This document shows positions 9,181-17,088 of a stretch of 64,000 nucleotides of DNA, in pieces. Positions within the stretch are counted from its first letter, which is position 1. Every line of letters begins with the position of its first letter. The notes under the pieces are model-generated. The model was not told the origin of the DNA. It saw only the letters and a list, made by a program, of their open reading frames with translations, and searched no databases. The translations under genes and the position numbers were made by a program. The DNA lies in contig NZ_MBQE01000002.1 in the NCBI RefSeq assembly GCF_001696535.1, positions 372,001 to 436,000 of the forward strand, written 5' to 3'. This DNA is from Stappia indica. Lineage in GTDB: Bacteria; Pseudomonadota; Alphaproteobacteria; Rhizobiales; Stappiaceae.

Positions 9181-9220
9181 GACGGGCGCCGGAGGCCTCT
9201 CCTCCAACTTCCAACCCGTC
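9181..9220 (-). promoter_or_regulatory. Structured 5' leader of the DUF932 gene
   Basis: On the minus strand GACGGG pairs with CCCGTC. Inside, GGAGG / CCTCC closes an AGAGG loop. It aligns almost end to end with the leader of the parB-like gene, including the flanking GTGACGG-TTGG. It ends 15 nt before the start codon. A separate 6-bp palindrome GCGGGG-TCT-CCCCGC lies at 9260-9274. Confidence 0.6.
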
Positions 9221-9370
9221 ACGGAAACGCCCTCCAAACTCTTACTCTCAGGGGGCGTTGCGGGGTCTCCCCGCTGGAAGGGGTCGGCCGAGACTGCAGA
9301 CTCGGCCGCGGGGGAAGACATTCCTCTCCCAGGATCTTCCGATTGCGACCCACGAAACCCAATCAACTGG

Positions 9371-9850
9371 TCACTGAATCGGTTTTGTCGCGGAGAGCGG
9401 AAACATGTTCGAGCCGCTGACAACCGATACGTACAGACTGCGAGGCAGTGGGTCAGTCCCTACGATCGTGAGGACAAAGCCGTTAAAGTGATGGGCCGAT
9501 TTTCTGACCATCTCGTGCATGCTTTCAATATCAGTTCGCGATGGGGCCGGAACGCGCTCTGGATGGGTATGCCAGTCGCCAATAAAATGCAGATCACGGG
9601 AAAAGCGATTTGCGATCTCGAGTTGTTCGGCGGCTCGATTGGGTCGGTAAGTGTTGCGGGTTCGCCAGTCTGTCGGGCGCGGTCCGGTCGCTTCTTCAAT
9701 GAGTATTTCAGGTAATGCCAGCCGGGCGAAGAGCTGGCCGCCTGCTTCCCGTTGCCACCAACGAAGCTGCTGGTACTTCTCGAAATGCTCAATCACAGCC
9801 GAGGTGAAAACCAACCGTTGTCCCGATGCCCCGATGGGAACTACGATCAT
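9371..9850 (-). CDS. cap3: CBASS Cap3: JAB/MPN-family isopeptidase
   Basis: A 159-aa single-domain JAMM metalloprotease. The zinc motif is complete: Glu35 in QREAGGQL, then His94, His96, Ser104 and Asp107 in the pattern HTHP...SRTD. In type II CBASS the Cap3 protease cuts the bond that the E1-E2 protein makes between the C-terminus of the nucleotidyltransferase and its targets, so it resets or limits signalling. The ATG overlaps the stop of cap2 by 4 nt (ATGA), and this is the last gene of the operon. The fold and the neighbourhood agree, so the assignment is strong. Activity is inferred from the family. Confidence 0.92.
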   Translation of the reverse strand: MIVVPIGASGQRLVFTSAVIEHFEKYQQLRWWQREAGGQLFARLALPEILIEEATGPRPTDWRTRNTYRPNRAAEQLEIANRFSRDLHFIGDWHTHPERVPAPSRTDIESMHEMVRKSAHHFNGFVLTIVGTDPLPRSLYVSVVSGSNMFPLSATKPIQ

Positions 9851-11661
9851 GCGGCTTGCGCTTCCTTGCCGCTATCGTCGGCGACGGGCCACGGGCGTTC
9901 GAGAATAAACCCGCCTTCCTCACGGAAACTGCTGTCTTCGCGCCATACGGCCGACCATCCGCCGCCGATCTGCACCAGACGCTTGCGGGGCCCGACCCAA
10001 ATCCTGTGTGTCGGCTCAGTTGCGCCGAGCAGGGCGTCAAGCGCGAGTTCTGCGATGAGACTGTTGATGAAGCCAAGTTCCATGGGGCCGTAGGGCTGAT
10101 AGGCTGCCCCGCAGGCAGGCTCGCGACGCAGCGGGGTGCCGTTGGGCCATACGGTAACCTGGAAATGGGGCAGCCCCGTCCTATCGAAACCGTGTCTCAG
10201 GCTCCCTTCGGCATCCCCGATGAGCAGCGCGTGTCCAGCGCATGCATGCGCCTCGAGCCAGCCATAAACGATCGGAACACAGCGGGCGGTGGTTTCCTGC
10301 CAAGCGTCGAGCCGGCTATCGGCAGTCCAGCTACCCGTCGCCGACACGACCAGGTCGCAACTTGCCAGAACGTCGGCATGTCGCCTAACAGCTGTGTCGG
10401 CATCGCATACGAAATCGGTGACGTAGAGATGCGGAAAGTCCGAGCGCAGCTTCTCCGCAAGCGCCTTGGATTTCGGCTGTCCAACATAGGTGGCCCCCAG
10501 GACATGCCTTCCGATATTCGACCACTTGAGGATATCGAAGTCGATGAGGGCAAGGCGACCGACGCCGGCTTGTGCGAGGGTAACCGCTATTGCCGCCCCG
10601 ACGGATCCGCAGCCAATGACGGCAACTGTCTTTTCGCGGAGCTGCGCTGTGCGCGAATCCTGTCCGCGCCCGTGGATCCAGTCGGGGTCCGCGCGCTCAA
10701 TGGATCGGCGGATCAGGTTTGTGTTGCCAAGGTAGCGCGCGAGCAGAAGAGAATCGGGGATCGTCCCGGGACGAAAACCTTTGAACAAGGGATCTCTTGC
10801 GCCATAGCGCGGCGCTGACGGTTCAGGCACTATGACTCCAGCAAGGGCCGGCCCGTTGGCAGTGGTAAAGCCGAGAGCGGCGATAATCCTGTCAGGGCGT
10901 CGGCAAACGAATTTGGCCAGCAACGCTCCTGGATCGTCGCCTGCCGCCGCGGCAAGCCGTCGAAGATCCTGTCCACTTCTCGGATAGTCGCTAGGGATCG
11001 GCGGCGCTTCCAACCAGAGGAGAGCTGCAGTGTCGGTTTTGAAACCGTCCGGCTTCTTGCCGAAGCGGTTGACAAGCCACCGTTCCAACTCGGCGTCGGT
11101 TTCTGCAAGGATGTAAAATTTCTTGCCGCGCCATACCCGCACCTCGCGTGTTGGCGGCTCTGCCGTGAGAAGGCTTACAAAATGAGGTCCGCCTTCATCC
11201 GCTGCATGATCCCAGTACGAAAGGAACTCGTCCTGAAAATCGGTAATGAGTTCACCAGCAATTAGGCGATCGATTAATTTGGCAGCATCACCCAACATGT
11301 ACGTGACGACGCCGGCCGGGTCGTACGGATCGACATCAAGCATGTCCGGAGCGAGGCAGAGGACACCATCATGCTCGATATGGGGCCAGCTTAGAAACGG
11401 GGGGCGATCGATCAATGCAACGCGGGGAGGTTGCCAGGGGAAGCCGGCCGGGAGCAGCAGATCGATGCGGCGGACTCCGCCCGAGAATTCGACGGGCATC
11501 CGCCATCCGGCAGCAATTCCACGTCCCGCGTAGGCCCTCAACTCTTCCTGCTGCAGGACATCTGACGAAGCGGCGAGATCTGCGAGCCGCGCAGCGACGA
11601 CGGTTTTCGCCGTCGCAAAGGCCATTGCGGGCACATCGAGCGTATCGTCCGCGTCAGGCAT
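9847..11661 (-). CDS. cap2: CBASS Cap2: E2-E1 fusion conjugating enzyme
   Basis: A 604-aa fusion. An N-terminal E2-like domain carries the catalytic cysteine Cys102 in HDGVLCLAP. A linker follows. The C-terminal ThiF/E1 adenylation domain has the nucleotide loop GCGSVG at 350-355, the DFD of strand 2 near 374-376, and a probable E1 cysteine at 517 (EPACGAAY). Family knowledge: Cap2 activates the C-terminus of the CD-NTase and attaches it to cell targets, priming cyclic nucleotide synthesis. The ATG at 11661 overlaps the CD-NTase stop by 8 nt. The longer frame to 11769 would run inside the upstream gene and begins with a basic, unrelated stretch. All catalytic residues expected of the family are present. 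Confidence 0.93.
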   Translation of the reverse strand: MPDADDTLDVPAMAFATAKTVVAARLADLAASSDVLQQEELRAYAGRGIAAGWRMPVEFSGGVRRIDLLLPAGFPWQPPRVALIDRPPFLSWPHIEHDGVLCLAPDMLDVDPYDPAGVVTYMLGDAAKLIDRLIAGELITDFQDEFLSYWDHAADEGGPHFVSLLTAEPPTREVRVWRGKKFYILAETDAELERWLVNRFGKKPDGFKTDTAALLWLEAPPIPSDYPRSGQDLRRLAAAAGDDPGALLAKFVCRRPDRIIAALGFTTANGPALAGVIVPEPSAPRYGARDPLFKGFRPGTIPDSLLLARYLGNTNLIRRSIERADPDWIHGRGQDSRTAQLREKTVAVIGCGSVGAAIAVTLAQAGVGRLALIDFDILKWSNIGRHVLGATYVGQPKSKALAEKLRSDFPHLYVTDFVCDADTAVRRHADVLASCDLVVSATGSWTADSRLDAWQETTARCVPIVYGWLEAHACAGHALLIGDAEGSLRHGFDRTGLPHFQVTVWPNGTPLRREPACGAAYQPYGPMELGFINSLIAELALDALLGATEPTHRIWVGPRKRLVQIGGGWSAVWREDSSFREEGGFILERPWPVADDSGKEAQAA

Positions 11662-12727
11662 AGCGCCCGCCGCCCTCTTTGCGCACCGCGGTCTGGGCGA
11701 CAGCCGCCGCACTGGAAAGAAGGCCGGAGGTGAGAATAGTTGATGCTCCCGTGGCCGATTTCGTTTCAAGCTCGGAAGCCTTTTCCAAACGGTCGCTGAA
11801 GAAGGTTGTGTTGAAGACCTTATCCCAGCATTTCAGAGCTTTCTCGCGCGTGCAGTCAGGCTCGAACAGCGGCGCGAGGTTGTCGATCGCCTCAGTGAGC
11901 TTATCGCGAAGGAAGCGGGCCTTTGGGTCGTCTGTGCCCTTTGTGATGGTTTCGCCCGGCGTGACAGGATGCTCAACGACCAGGTTGAGCTTCAGGCGGT
12001 CGCGCATAGCTTTCATAGTATCGTAAAGCGCTTTGTCCTCCCGGTCAGCATTTCTGCGAAAGCATTCGGTAACAAGCTTTGTGATGCCGAAGCCGCTAAG
12101 GATTTGGCTGCCCCAGCTTCCGCGGCTGCGTGCATACTTCTTGATCTCGCGAACGAGCCGGCGAAGCTGCCGACCATTCCCCGTGTCTGGGCTCTGCGCA
12201 GCGTTCTCTTCGTCGAACCACGCCGTCACGTCGCGCGCGTCGGAGCGTTTCCACTCGCTGCTGGCGAGTTCATAGTGATGGGTTTCGTTTCCAAAAACGT
12301 CTTTGGTGGTGACTCGACGATAAACTGGCACGTCGACGTGATAGCCGGCTGCGTAGTACACGCGAACGCAGTTTTTTCGGACTTCCGGCGGCGTCTTGAA
12401 GCTGCCGTCGTCGATAGCGTCCCGCACCATCTGACGTGCCTGAAGCGCGGTCATCTCGGCGCCGCGCGCTCCGACAAGAACTTCCTTGTCGAAATACACG
12501 CCATCATCGATGTCGTAGTCCTTCTGCGGATGCTGCACCATGGTTTTCATGGCATAGCTACCTTGGCTCTTGAACTCACGCGGTGCAGGTTTGTCTTGGT
12601 CCCGCAGGCCCTTCTTCAGCCGCTCGCGGTTGGCGTCGCGGCGCTCGCGCATCGCCGTGCGCTCGGATTGTGGCAGCGTCACTTTCTCGTCGTGATAGGC
12701 GAGAACATCATCGGCACAGTCATACAT
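11654..12727 (-). CDS. CBASS CD-NTase (DncV/cGAS-like cyclic dinucleotide synthase)
   Basis: A 357-aa cGAS/DncV-like nucleotidyltransferase. The active site is visible: Gly56-Ser57 in SQGSYAMKT, the metal pair Asp72 and Asp74 in KDYDIDDG, and the third acid Asp132 in GYHVDVPVY. This arrangement and length are typical of clade A enzymes such as DncV, which make 3'3'-cGAMP and signal to patatin phospholipases. The product is inferred from the effector type. The last residues GGGRYA form a short flexible tail ending in Ala, as expected for a Cap2 substrate. The ATG at 12727 overlaps the patatin stop by 8 nt. An upstream in-frame ATG at 12829 lies within the patatin gene and is less likely. Confidence 0.93.
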   Translation of the reverse strand: MYDCADDVLAYHDEKVTLPQSERTAMRERRDANRERLKKGLRDQDKPAPREFKSQGSYAMKTMVQHPQKDYDIDDGVYFDKEVLVGARGAEMTALQARQMVRDAIDDGSFKTPPEVRKNCVRVYYAAGYHVDVPVYRRVTTKDVFGNETHHYELASSEWKRSDARDVTAWFDEENAAQSPDTGNGRQLRRLVREIKKYARSRGSWGSQILSGFGITKLVTECFRRNADREDKALYDTMKAMRDRLKLNLVVEHPVTPGETITKGTDDPKARFLRDKLTEAIDNLAPLFEPDCTREKALKCWDKVFNTTFFSDRLEKASELETKSATGASTILTSGLLSSAAAVAQTAVRKEGGGRYA

Positions 12728-13895
12728 TGGAGGCAACCTTTTCAGTCTGGTGGCTTGGGGAGGACGGCCCATTGGCAAGCGGGGCCGGACGCTTGAAGAG
12801 AGGATCGGTGCGAACGGGCACCGCATCAAAGAGCGAGCAGATAAGCGCGGCTTCCGGATCGCGGTCGGAATAGGCGCATTTGCTGTTGGTCATATCGGCA
12901 TCGGTGCGCGCCTGATTGATGAGCGCAGCGATAGCTTCTTCACGTGTGTCGTCGAGGCCGAGATAAGGAATCAGAGCGGCCGGGACTTTGTCGGCGGGAA
13001 ACCGCAATACCTCGCAGCGGCGACCGAGATGCTTGGCCAGCTTCTTGGCCATGTGGTCGTATGCGAATTGCTGTGCATCAATAGCGAGCGACGCGGCATC
13101 CCCGCCGAACTTCCACTCGGTGAGACCTCGATGCACGCTTTCGCGTGTGATTTGCTCTCCGGTCGGCACCGGGCAGGTGCCAAGGCAGAAGATCTCAATG
13201 CCTTGACCTGGCGCAGCGACGTCGAGCGCCTCGATCAGCCCTACGAGGACCGGATTGTTCGACCATAGCCCGCCATCGACGAAAACGTTGTAGCCCTGCT
13301 CGCTACCACTACAGTCAGCATGGTCGAGCGCGGCCATGGATCGAAAGATGGGTGCGGCTGTTGTGGCGAGGCACACATCGACAAGCGAATAGGCATCGTC
13401 TCGATGGTTCGTGGCGCCGAAATGCGGTGTCTTGAATACCCAGGCGCGATGCTGGCTCATCTCGACGGCGGTGATGGCAAGCGCTATGCCGCGCCGTTCG
13501 TAAATCTCGCTGAGAGTGGTCGCGCCGAGCACGGCCTGCAACGCTTCACGCAACGCGGCTTCGCCATCGGCAAGGGCTGCGGCCCGCCGGTAGATATCCA
13601 TTGCAACGCCGGGCAGCTTCTCGGGTAGCGGTCGCCGGAAGATTGCACTTCCGTGCTTGCGGTAGAGGTTCACGACCTTGCCGAGCGGAACGCCGGCAGC
13701 CAGGGCACAGGCGATGATGCCACCAGTGCTAGTGCCGACGATCAAGTCAAAGGCACCGCCGATATCAAGGGCTTCGGCCCCGCGGCGGCGCGCGAAGGTA
13801 GTGGCCACCTGATCAAGATAAGTGGCGGTATAGGTTCCGCGCATTCCTCCACCATCGAGGCTGAGCACGCGAAAAGGTGGCGGTTCTGAAATCAT
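12720..13895 (-). CDS. capV: CBASS effector CapV: patatin-like phospholipase
   Basis: A 391-aa patatin-family lipase and first gene of the CBASS operon. The oxyanion loop GGGMRG lies at 15-20, the nucleophile Ser56 in GTSTGG at 54-59, and the catalytic Asp207 in DGG at 207-209, so the Ser-Asp dyad is complete. In CBASS a cyclic dinucleotide activates this phospholipase, which degrades the inner membrane and kills the infected cell. No signal peptide is seen, which fits a soluble, ligand-gated enzyme. The ribosome site GAGG lies 5 nt before the ATG. The operon promoter must be in 13896-14063, shared with the divergent HTH regulator. Confidence 0.94.
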   Translation of the reverse strand: MISEPPPFRVLSLDGGGMRGTYTATYLDQVATTFARRRGAEALDIGGAFDLIVGTSTGGIIACALAAGVPLGKVVNLYRKHGSAIFRRPLPEKLPGVAMDIYRRAAALADGEAALREALQAVLGATTLSEIYERRGIALAITAVEMSQHRAWVFKTPHFGATNHRDDAYSLVDVCLATTAAPIFRSMAALDHADCSGSEQGYNVFVDGGLWSNNPVLVGLIEALDVAAPGQGIEIFCLGTCPVPTGEQITRESVHRGLTEWKFGGDAASLAIDAQQFAYDHMAKKLAKHLGRRCEVLRFPADKVPAALIPYLGLDDTREEAIAALINQARTDADMTNSKCAYSDRDPEAALICSLFDAVPVRTDPLFKRPAPLANGPSSPSHQTEKVASNV

Positions 13896-13976
13896 GTGGA
13901 CCTCGGCTCAATCGGTATGGCCTGACCGAATCTAACATTCCCGGACGACAGTATGGATTCCATAGCGCCGCAATGT

Positions 13977-14035
13977 TGTCAATAAGCACAATCTAAATGT
14001 CAATTATAAGCACATAATGTTTGTGACATTGACAT
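13977..14035. promoter_or_regulatory. Divergent CBASS promoter region with operator-like repeats
   Basis: The AT-rich gap between the patatin and HTH genes holds two direct copies of TGTCAAT-TA(T)AAGCACA (from 13977 and from 13999) and an inverted pair ATGTCAA (13998-14004) / TTGACAT (14029-14035). This is an arrangement typical of autoregulatory HTH operators. Both flanking genes would be under its control. Confidence 0.5.
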
Positions 14036-14063
14036 CTCGCCTTGAGAGGCGCAAACATCTGGC

Positions 14064-14417
14064 ATGTCGGATGAAACCATATACGCTGCGTTCGGGCGGA
14101 TCGTCGCCGCGAGACGAAGAAAGCTTGAGCTCACTCAGGCCGAGTTGGCGGCCCGGGTAGGAATGTCGCGAGCTTCAATAGCGAACATCGAAAGTGGTCG
14201 GCAGAACGTGTTGCTGCATCATGTCTACAGTCTCGCGTCTGCGCTTGAATTTTCAAAAGTGGCAGACCTGCTTCCGACGCCACAGAAATCAGAACCACAG
14301 GAGGACTTAGCTGTGATCTTGTCAGATGATACCGTTACTGCACGGGAAAAAGCCCAGATTACTGATCTGATTGCTAGCGCGCTTGCTCGTCGTGGTTCCA
14401 CAAGGACCGGGTCGTGA
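14064..14417 (+). CDS. XRE-family HTH regulator, CapH-like candidate
   Basis: A 117-aa protein with a canonical Xre/Cro HTH in residues 9-62 (LTQAELAARVGMSRASIANIESGRQ), followed by a short C-terminal region with a predicted helix (DDTVTAREKAQITDLIASALARR). It is divergent from the CBASS operon, and its stop overlaps the start of an ImmA/IrrE peptidase gene in GTGA. Repressor plus peptidase pairs (CapH/CapP) are known to switch some CBASS operons on after DNA damage, when the peptidase cuts the repressor. The location and pairing fit that model. Cleavage and binding here are inferred. Confidence 0.85.
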   Translation: MSDETIYAAFGRIVAARRRKLELTQAELAARVGMSRASIANIESGRQNVLLHHVYSLASALEFSKVADLLPTPQKSEPQEDLAVILSDDTVTAREKAQITDLIASALARRGSTRTGS

Positions 14418-14935
14418 GGGCAGATCCTGAAAGGGCTCGGGAGGCTGCGCGTACCATCTTGCGGGAGTTCGGGGTCAAAGGAGCGCCAGTTCCCGTTGAA
14501 CGCATTATCAAGGCAAGGCACATCGTCCTGCAGTACGCACCATTGGAGGACGATCTCTCCGGCATGGCCTTCATCAAAGACGGCGTGGGCATTATTGGCG
14601 TGAATGCCTTGCACCATCCAAACAGGCAACGCTTTTCGGCTGCGCATGAACTGGGTCATCACGAATTGCATGCTCCGGAAATCGAGAAGGCTGTGCACGT
14701 AGACAGAGGATTTCGCGTCCTGCTGCGGGATGATGTCTCATCCCAGGGCATCGAACCTTTGGAGATCGAGGCTAACGCGTTCGCTTCAGAACTCCTTATG
14801 CCCCGGGATCTCGTGGCAAGCGCGGTCGATGCGAGCGGGCTTGATATTGAGGATGAAGCCGGGGTTGAGGCGCTTGCTAAGAAATTCCGCGTAAGCGCGT
14901 CTGCCATGCGATACCGCCTTGCCGGGCGCTTCTAG
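14414..14935 (+). CDS. ImmA/IrrE-family zinc metallopeptidase, CapP-like candidate
   Basis: A 173-aa peptidase with the zinc motif HELGHHELH (His78, Glu79, His82). A downstream acidic residue in EIEANAFASELLMP is the family's third ligand region. The start is a GTG overlapping the HTH stop by 4 nt. Such peptidases cut Xre-type repressors after an ssDNA or damage signal. Its pairing with the HTH gene opposite the CBASS operon makes it the likely sensor that derepresses CBASS. The protein lacks the additional sensor domain of IrrE and is close to the minimal ImmA size. Confidence 0.87.
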   Translation: MRADPERAREAARTILREFGVKGAPVPVERIIKARHIVLQYAPLEDDLSGMAFIKDGVGIIGVNALHHPNRQRFSAAHELGHHELHAPEIEKAVHVDRGFRVLLRDDVSSQGIEPLEIEANAFASELLMPRDLVASAVDASGLDIEDEAGVEALAKKFRVSASAMRYRLAGRF

Positions 14936-14950
14936 GGTAAAGGGGGCGCA

Positions 14951-16372
14951 ATGGGGTTCGTATTTTTCGACACGGAGACAACGGGGCTCAGGCACGGCTT
15001 CGATCAGATTGTGCATTTCGCAGCGATACGAACTGACAATGATCTCAACGAGGTCGGCCGGTTTGAGGCGCGCTCGCGCCTATTGCCACACGTCGTTCCT
15101 CACCCCGCAGCGCTGCTGACGAATGGCCTGCCAATTGGACGCCTCAACGACGACGGTCTCCCCTCACACTACGACATGGTTCGAGCCATTCGGCGAACTT
15201 TACTGGACTGGTCCCCCTCGGTTTTCGTCGGCTACAACTCAATTCGGTTCGACGAGGAGATGCTGAGACATGCGCTGTTTCAGACCCTTCATCCAGCGTT
15301 CCTAACAAGTAGCCACGGAAATTGTCGCGCCGACGCATTGGGCCTAGTGATGGCGGCGTCAGCTTTATCTCCGCCCTGCCTATCGGTTCCTATAGGACCA
15401 GAAGGGCGTCCGGTCTTTCGCCTGGACCAGCTTGCTCCGGCAAACGCAGTCGCTCACGACAAGGCTCACGACGCCATGGCTGACGTGGTCGCAACGCTCG
15501 GCCTTTGTCGATGCGTGCAAGAACGCGCTCCTGAGCTCTGGCAGCGTTTCGTGCGGTTTTCAAAGAAGGCCACCGTCGGGGATTTCGTTGACGCTGAGGA
15601 CGGCTTCGTTCTTAGCGAATTCTTCAGCAACCAAGCATATCACACGCCGGTTGTCTGTCTGGGGCCCGATCCGCAGCAACCCAACGGCCGTTTGTGCTTG
15701 CGACTCGACATGGCCCACGCAGAACTTGCCTCGATGCCGGATGAGGAATTGCAGTCTTATTTATCGGCGAAGCCGAGTCCGATCCGCAGGCTTAGGATCA
15801 ATGCCGCGCCCACGCTAACCGCGCTTTTTGATGCCCCTGAGCAGATGCTCAACGGCTGTGACATCAATGAACTGGAAGATCGTGCTCAGAGCATCAAGGA
15901 AGATGTTGCTTTCTGTTCTCGAATGATCGCGAGCTACGTGGCCGCCAGAGAGCCACGTTCACCATCCGTCCATGTCGAGGAACGGATTTACGACGGCTTT
16001 CCCGGGCCGGATGACGAGAATCGCATGGCGAGCTTTCACACCGCGAACCGGCAGGATGCGTTGGCCATTGTTCAACAATTTAATGATGACCGGCTTCGAA
16101 TCTTTGGCCTTCGGTTGATCTATATGAGAGATCGCTCGGTCTTGCCGAGCGAAATCAGACTTGCCGCCGAACGCGATCTGACTGACCGGCTGGTTGATGT
16201 CGCGGCCGGTGGTTTCACCCTTCATCAGGCCCTTCAGGAAACCGAAAATCTGCTGGACGGCGAGGAGGCCGACATAGATGGTATCCTGTCTGGCTACCGT
16301 GACTATCTCATCGAACGAATTGAACGTGTGACGGCGTTTCGCGCCAGGGAATTTGTGGCCGGGGCAGGCTAG
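14951..16372 (+). CDS. Exonuclease I (SbcB)-like 3'-5' DNA exonuclease
   Basis: A 473-aa protein, almost exactly the length of E. coli exonuclease I. The DEDD exonuclease motifs are present: Exo I FFDTETTGL (Asp7, Glu9) followed by HFAAIRTD as in SbcB, Exo II VGYNSIRFDEEML, and Exo III HDAMADVVATLGL with the catalytic His/Asp. The C-terminal half matches the ExoI-type SH3-like and helical parts only in general layout. The ribosome site AGGGG precedes the ATG. It is the third gene after the HTH and peptidase genes, 15 bp downstream of the peptidase, so it is probably coregulated with CBASS. It may produce or remove ssDNA seen by the peptidase, or be a separate defence nuclease. Its stop shares four bases with the opposite gene. 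Confidence 0.85.
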   Translation: MGFVFFDTETTGLRHGFDQIVHFAAIRTDNDLNEVGRFEARSRLLPHVVPHPAALLTNGLPIGRLNDDGLPSHYDMVRAIRRTLLDWSPSVFVGYNSIRFDEEMLRHALFQTLHPAFLTSSHGNCRADALGLVMAASALSPPCLSVPIGPEGRPVFRLDQLAPANAVAHDKAHDAMADVVATLGLCRCVQERAPELWQRFVRFSKKATVGDFVDAEDGFVLSEFFSNQAYHTPVVCLGPDPQQPNGRLCLRLDMAHAELASMPDEELQSYLSAKPSPIRRLRINAAPTLTALFDAPEQMLNGCDINELEDRAQSIKEDVAFCSRMIASYVAAREPRSPSVHVEERIYDGFPGPDDENRMASFHTANRQDALAIVQQFNDDRLRIFGLRLIYMRDRSVLPSEIRLAAERDLTDRLVDVAAGGFTLHQALQETENLLDGEEADIDGILSGYRDYLIERIERVTAFRAREFVAGAG

Positions 16373-17088
16373 ACGAGACCAGTTTCCAAACGTCTCTTAC
16401 GCTCGCGCCAATCGGGTAAGACCTTGTCCATCAGCCAACGCCACTTTGGACCGTGGTTAGGTTCAAGAGCATGCGCGACCTCATGCACAATGACATAGTC
16501 TATACACTGCACGGGTGCCCGAATGAGATCGATGTTTAGGATCAGATTACCTTTGGGCGTGTAGCTGCCCCATCGCTTTGTCATAGGGCGGATGAGTAGT
16601 TTGGGTGCTTGGATTCCTTCCGAGGTGAACAAGCTTGAGACCGCTTGAAGTCGACGTGGAAATTCGATGTGTGCTTCGAGCCGATAAAAGTGGTTGAGCA
16701 ATGCGGCTTTATACGGAGCGCTCTCCGTATGTGGTGTTTCGATCACGATCCGATCGCCGCTCAGATAGATGCGAGAGGCTTCGGTTTCACGGACCCGAAG
16801 ACGGTATTGTATACCCCGCAGGAGGTGTGTTTCGCCGCTGATGTACTGCCTAGGCGGAGTCCTTGGGCGATACTGCTCGAAGTCTTCGATTTGGGCGGCG
16901 ATCCATCCACCTTTGCGGCGAACACGGTAATGAACCTCGTCATCGGCTGCGTCGAGCGGTGCTGTGACATGCACCGAACCGGAAGGCGCGACGGCGATTT
17001 TTAGCCGCCTCCGCTCATCCCGAGTGACGCGGTAGGTAATCCGTCGTCGCCCCCAATGAAAACAAGCTTCAGCGGACACGACCATCAT
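16369..17088 (-). CDS. YgjP/SprT-type zinc metallopeptidase (DUF45)
   Basis: A protein of about 239 aa with the metallopeptidase motif HEVAHALEPNHGPKW (two His and Glu, plus a downstream His), and upstream the family stretch RWGSYTPKGNLILN. YgjP-like proteins often accompany type I restriction genes, and this one is the last gene of such an operon. The ATG at 17088 (a second ATG follows directly) overlaps the 3' end of hsdR by about 20 bp. A GTG a few codons later is also possible, because AGGA stands before it. The target is unknown. The stop TAG overlaps the stop of the convergent exonuclease gene within the palindrome CTAG. Confidence 0.85.
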   Translation of the reverse strand: MMVVSAEACFHWGRRRITYRVTRDERRRLKIAVAPSGSVHVTAPLDAADDEVHYRVRRKGGWIAAQIEDFEQYRPRTPPRQYISGETHLLRGIQYRLRVRETEASRIYLSGDRIVIETPHTESAPYKAALLNHFYRLEAHIEFPRRLQAVSSLFTSEGIQAPKLLIRPMTKRWGSYTPKGNLILNIDLIRAPVQCIDYVIVHEVAHALEPNHGPKWRWLMDKVLPDWRERKRRLETGLV

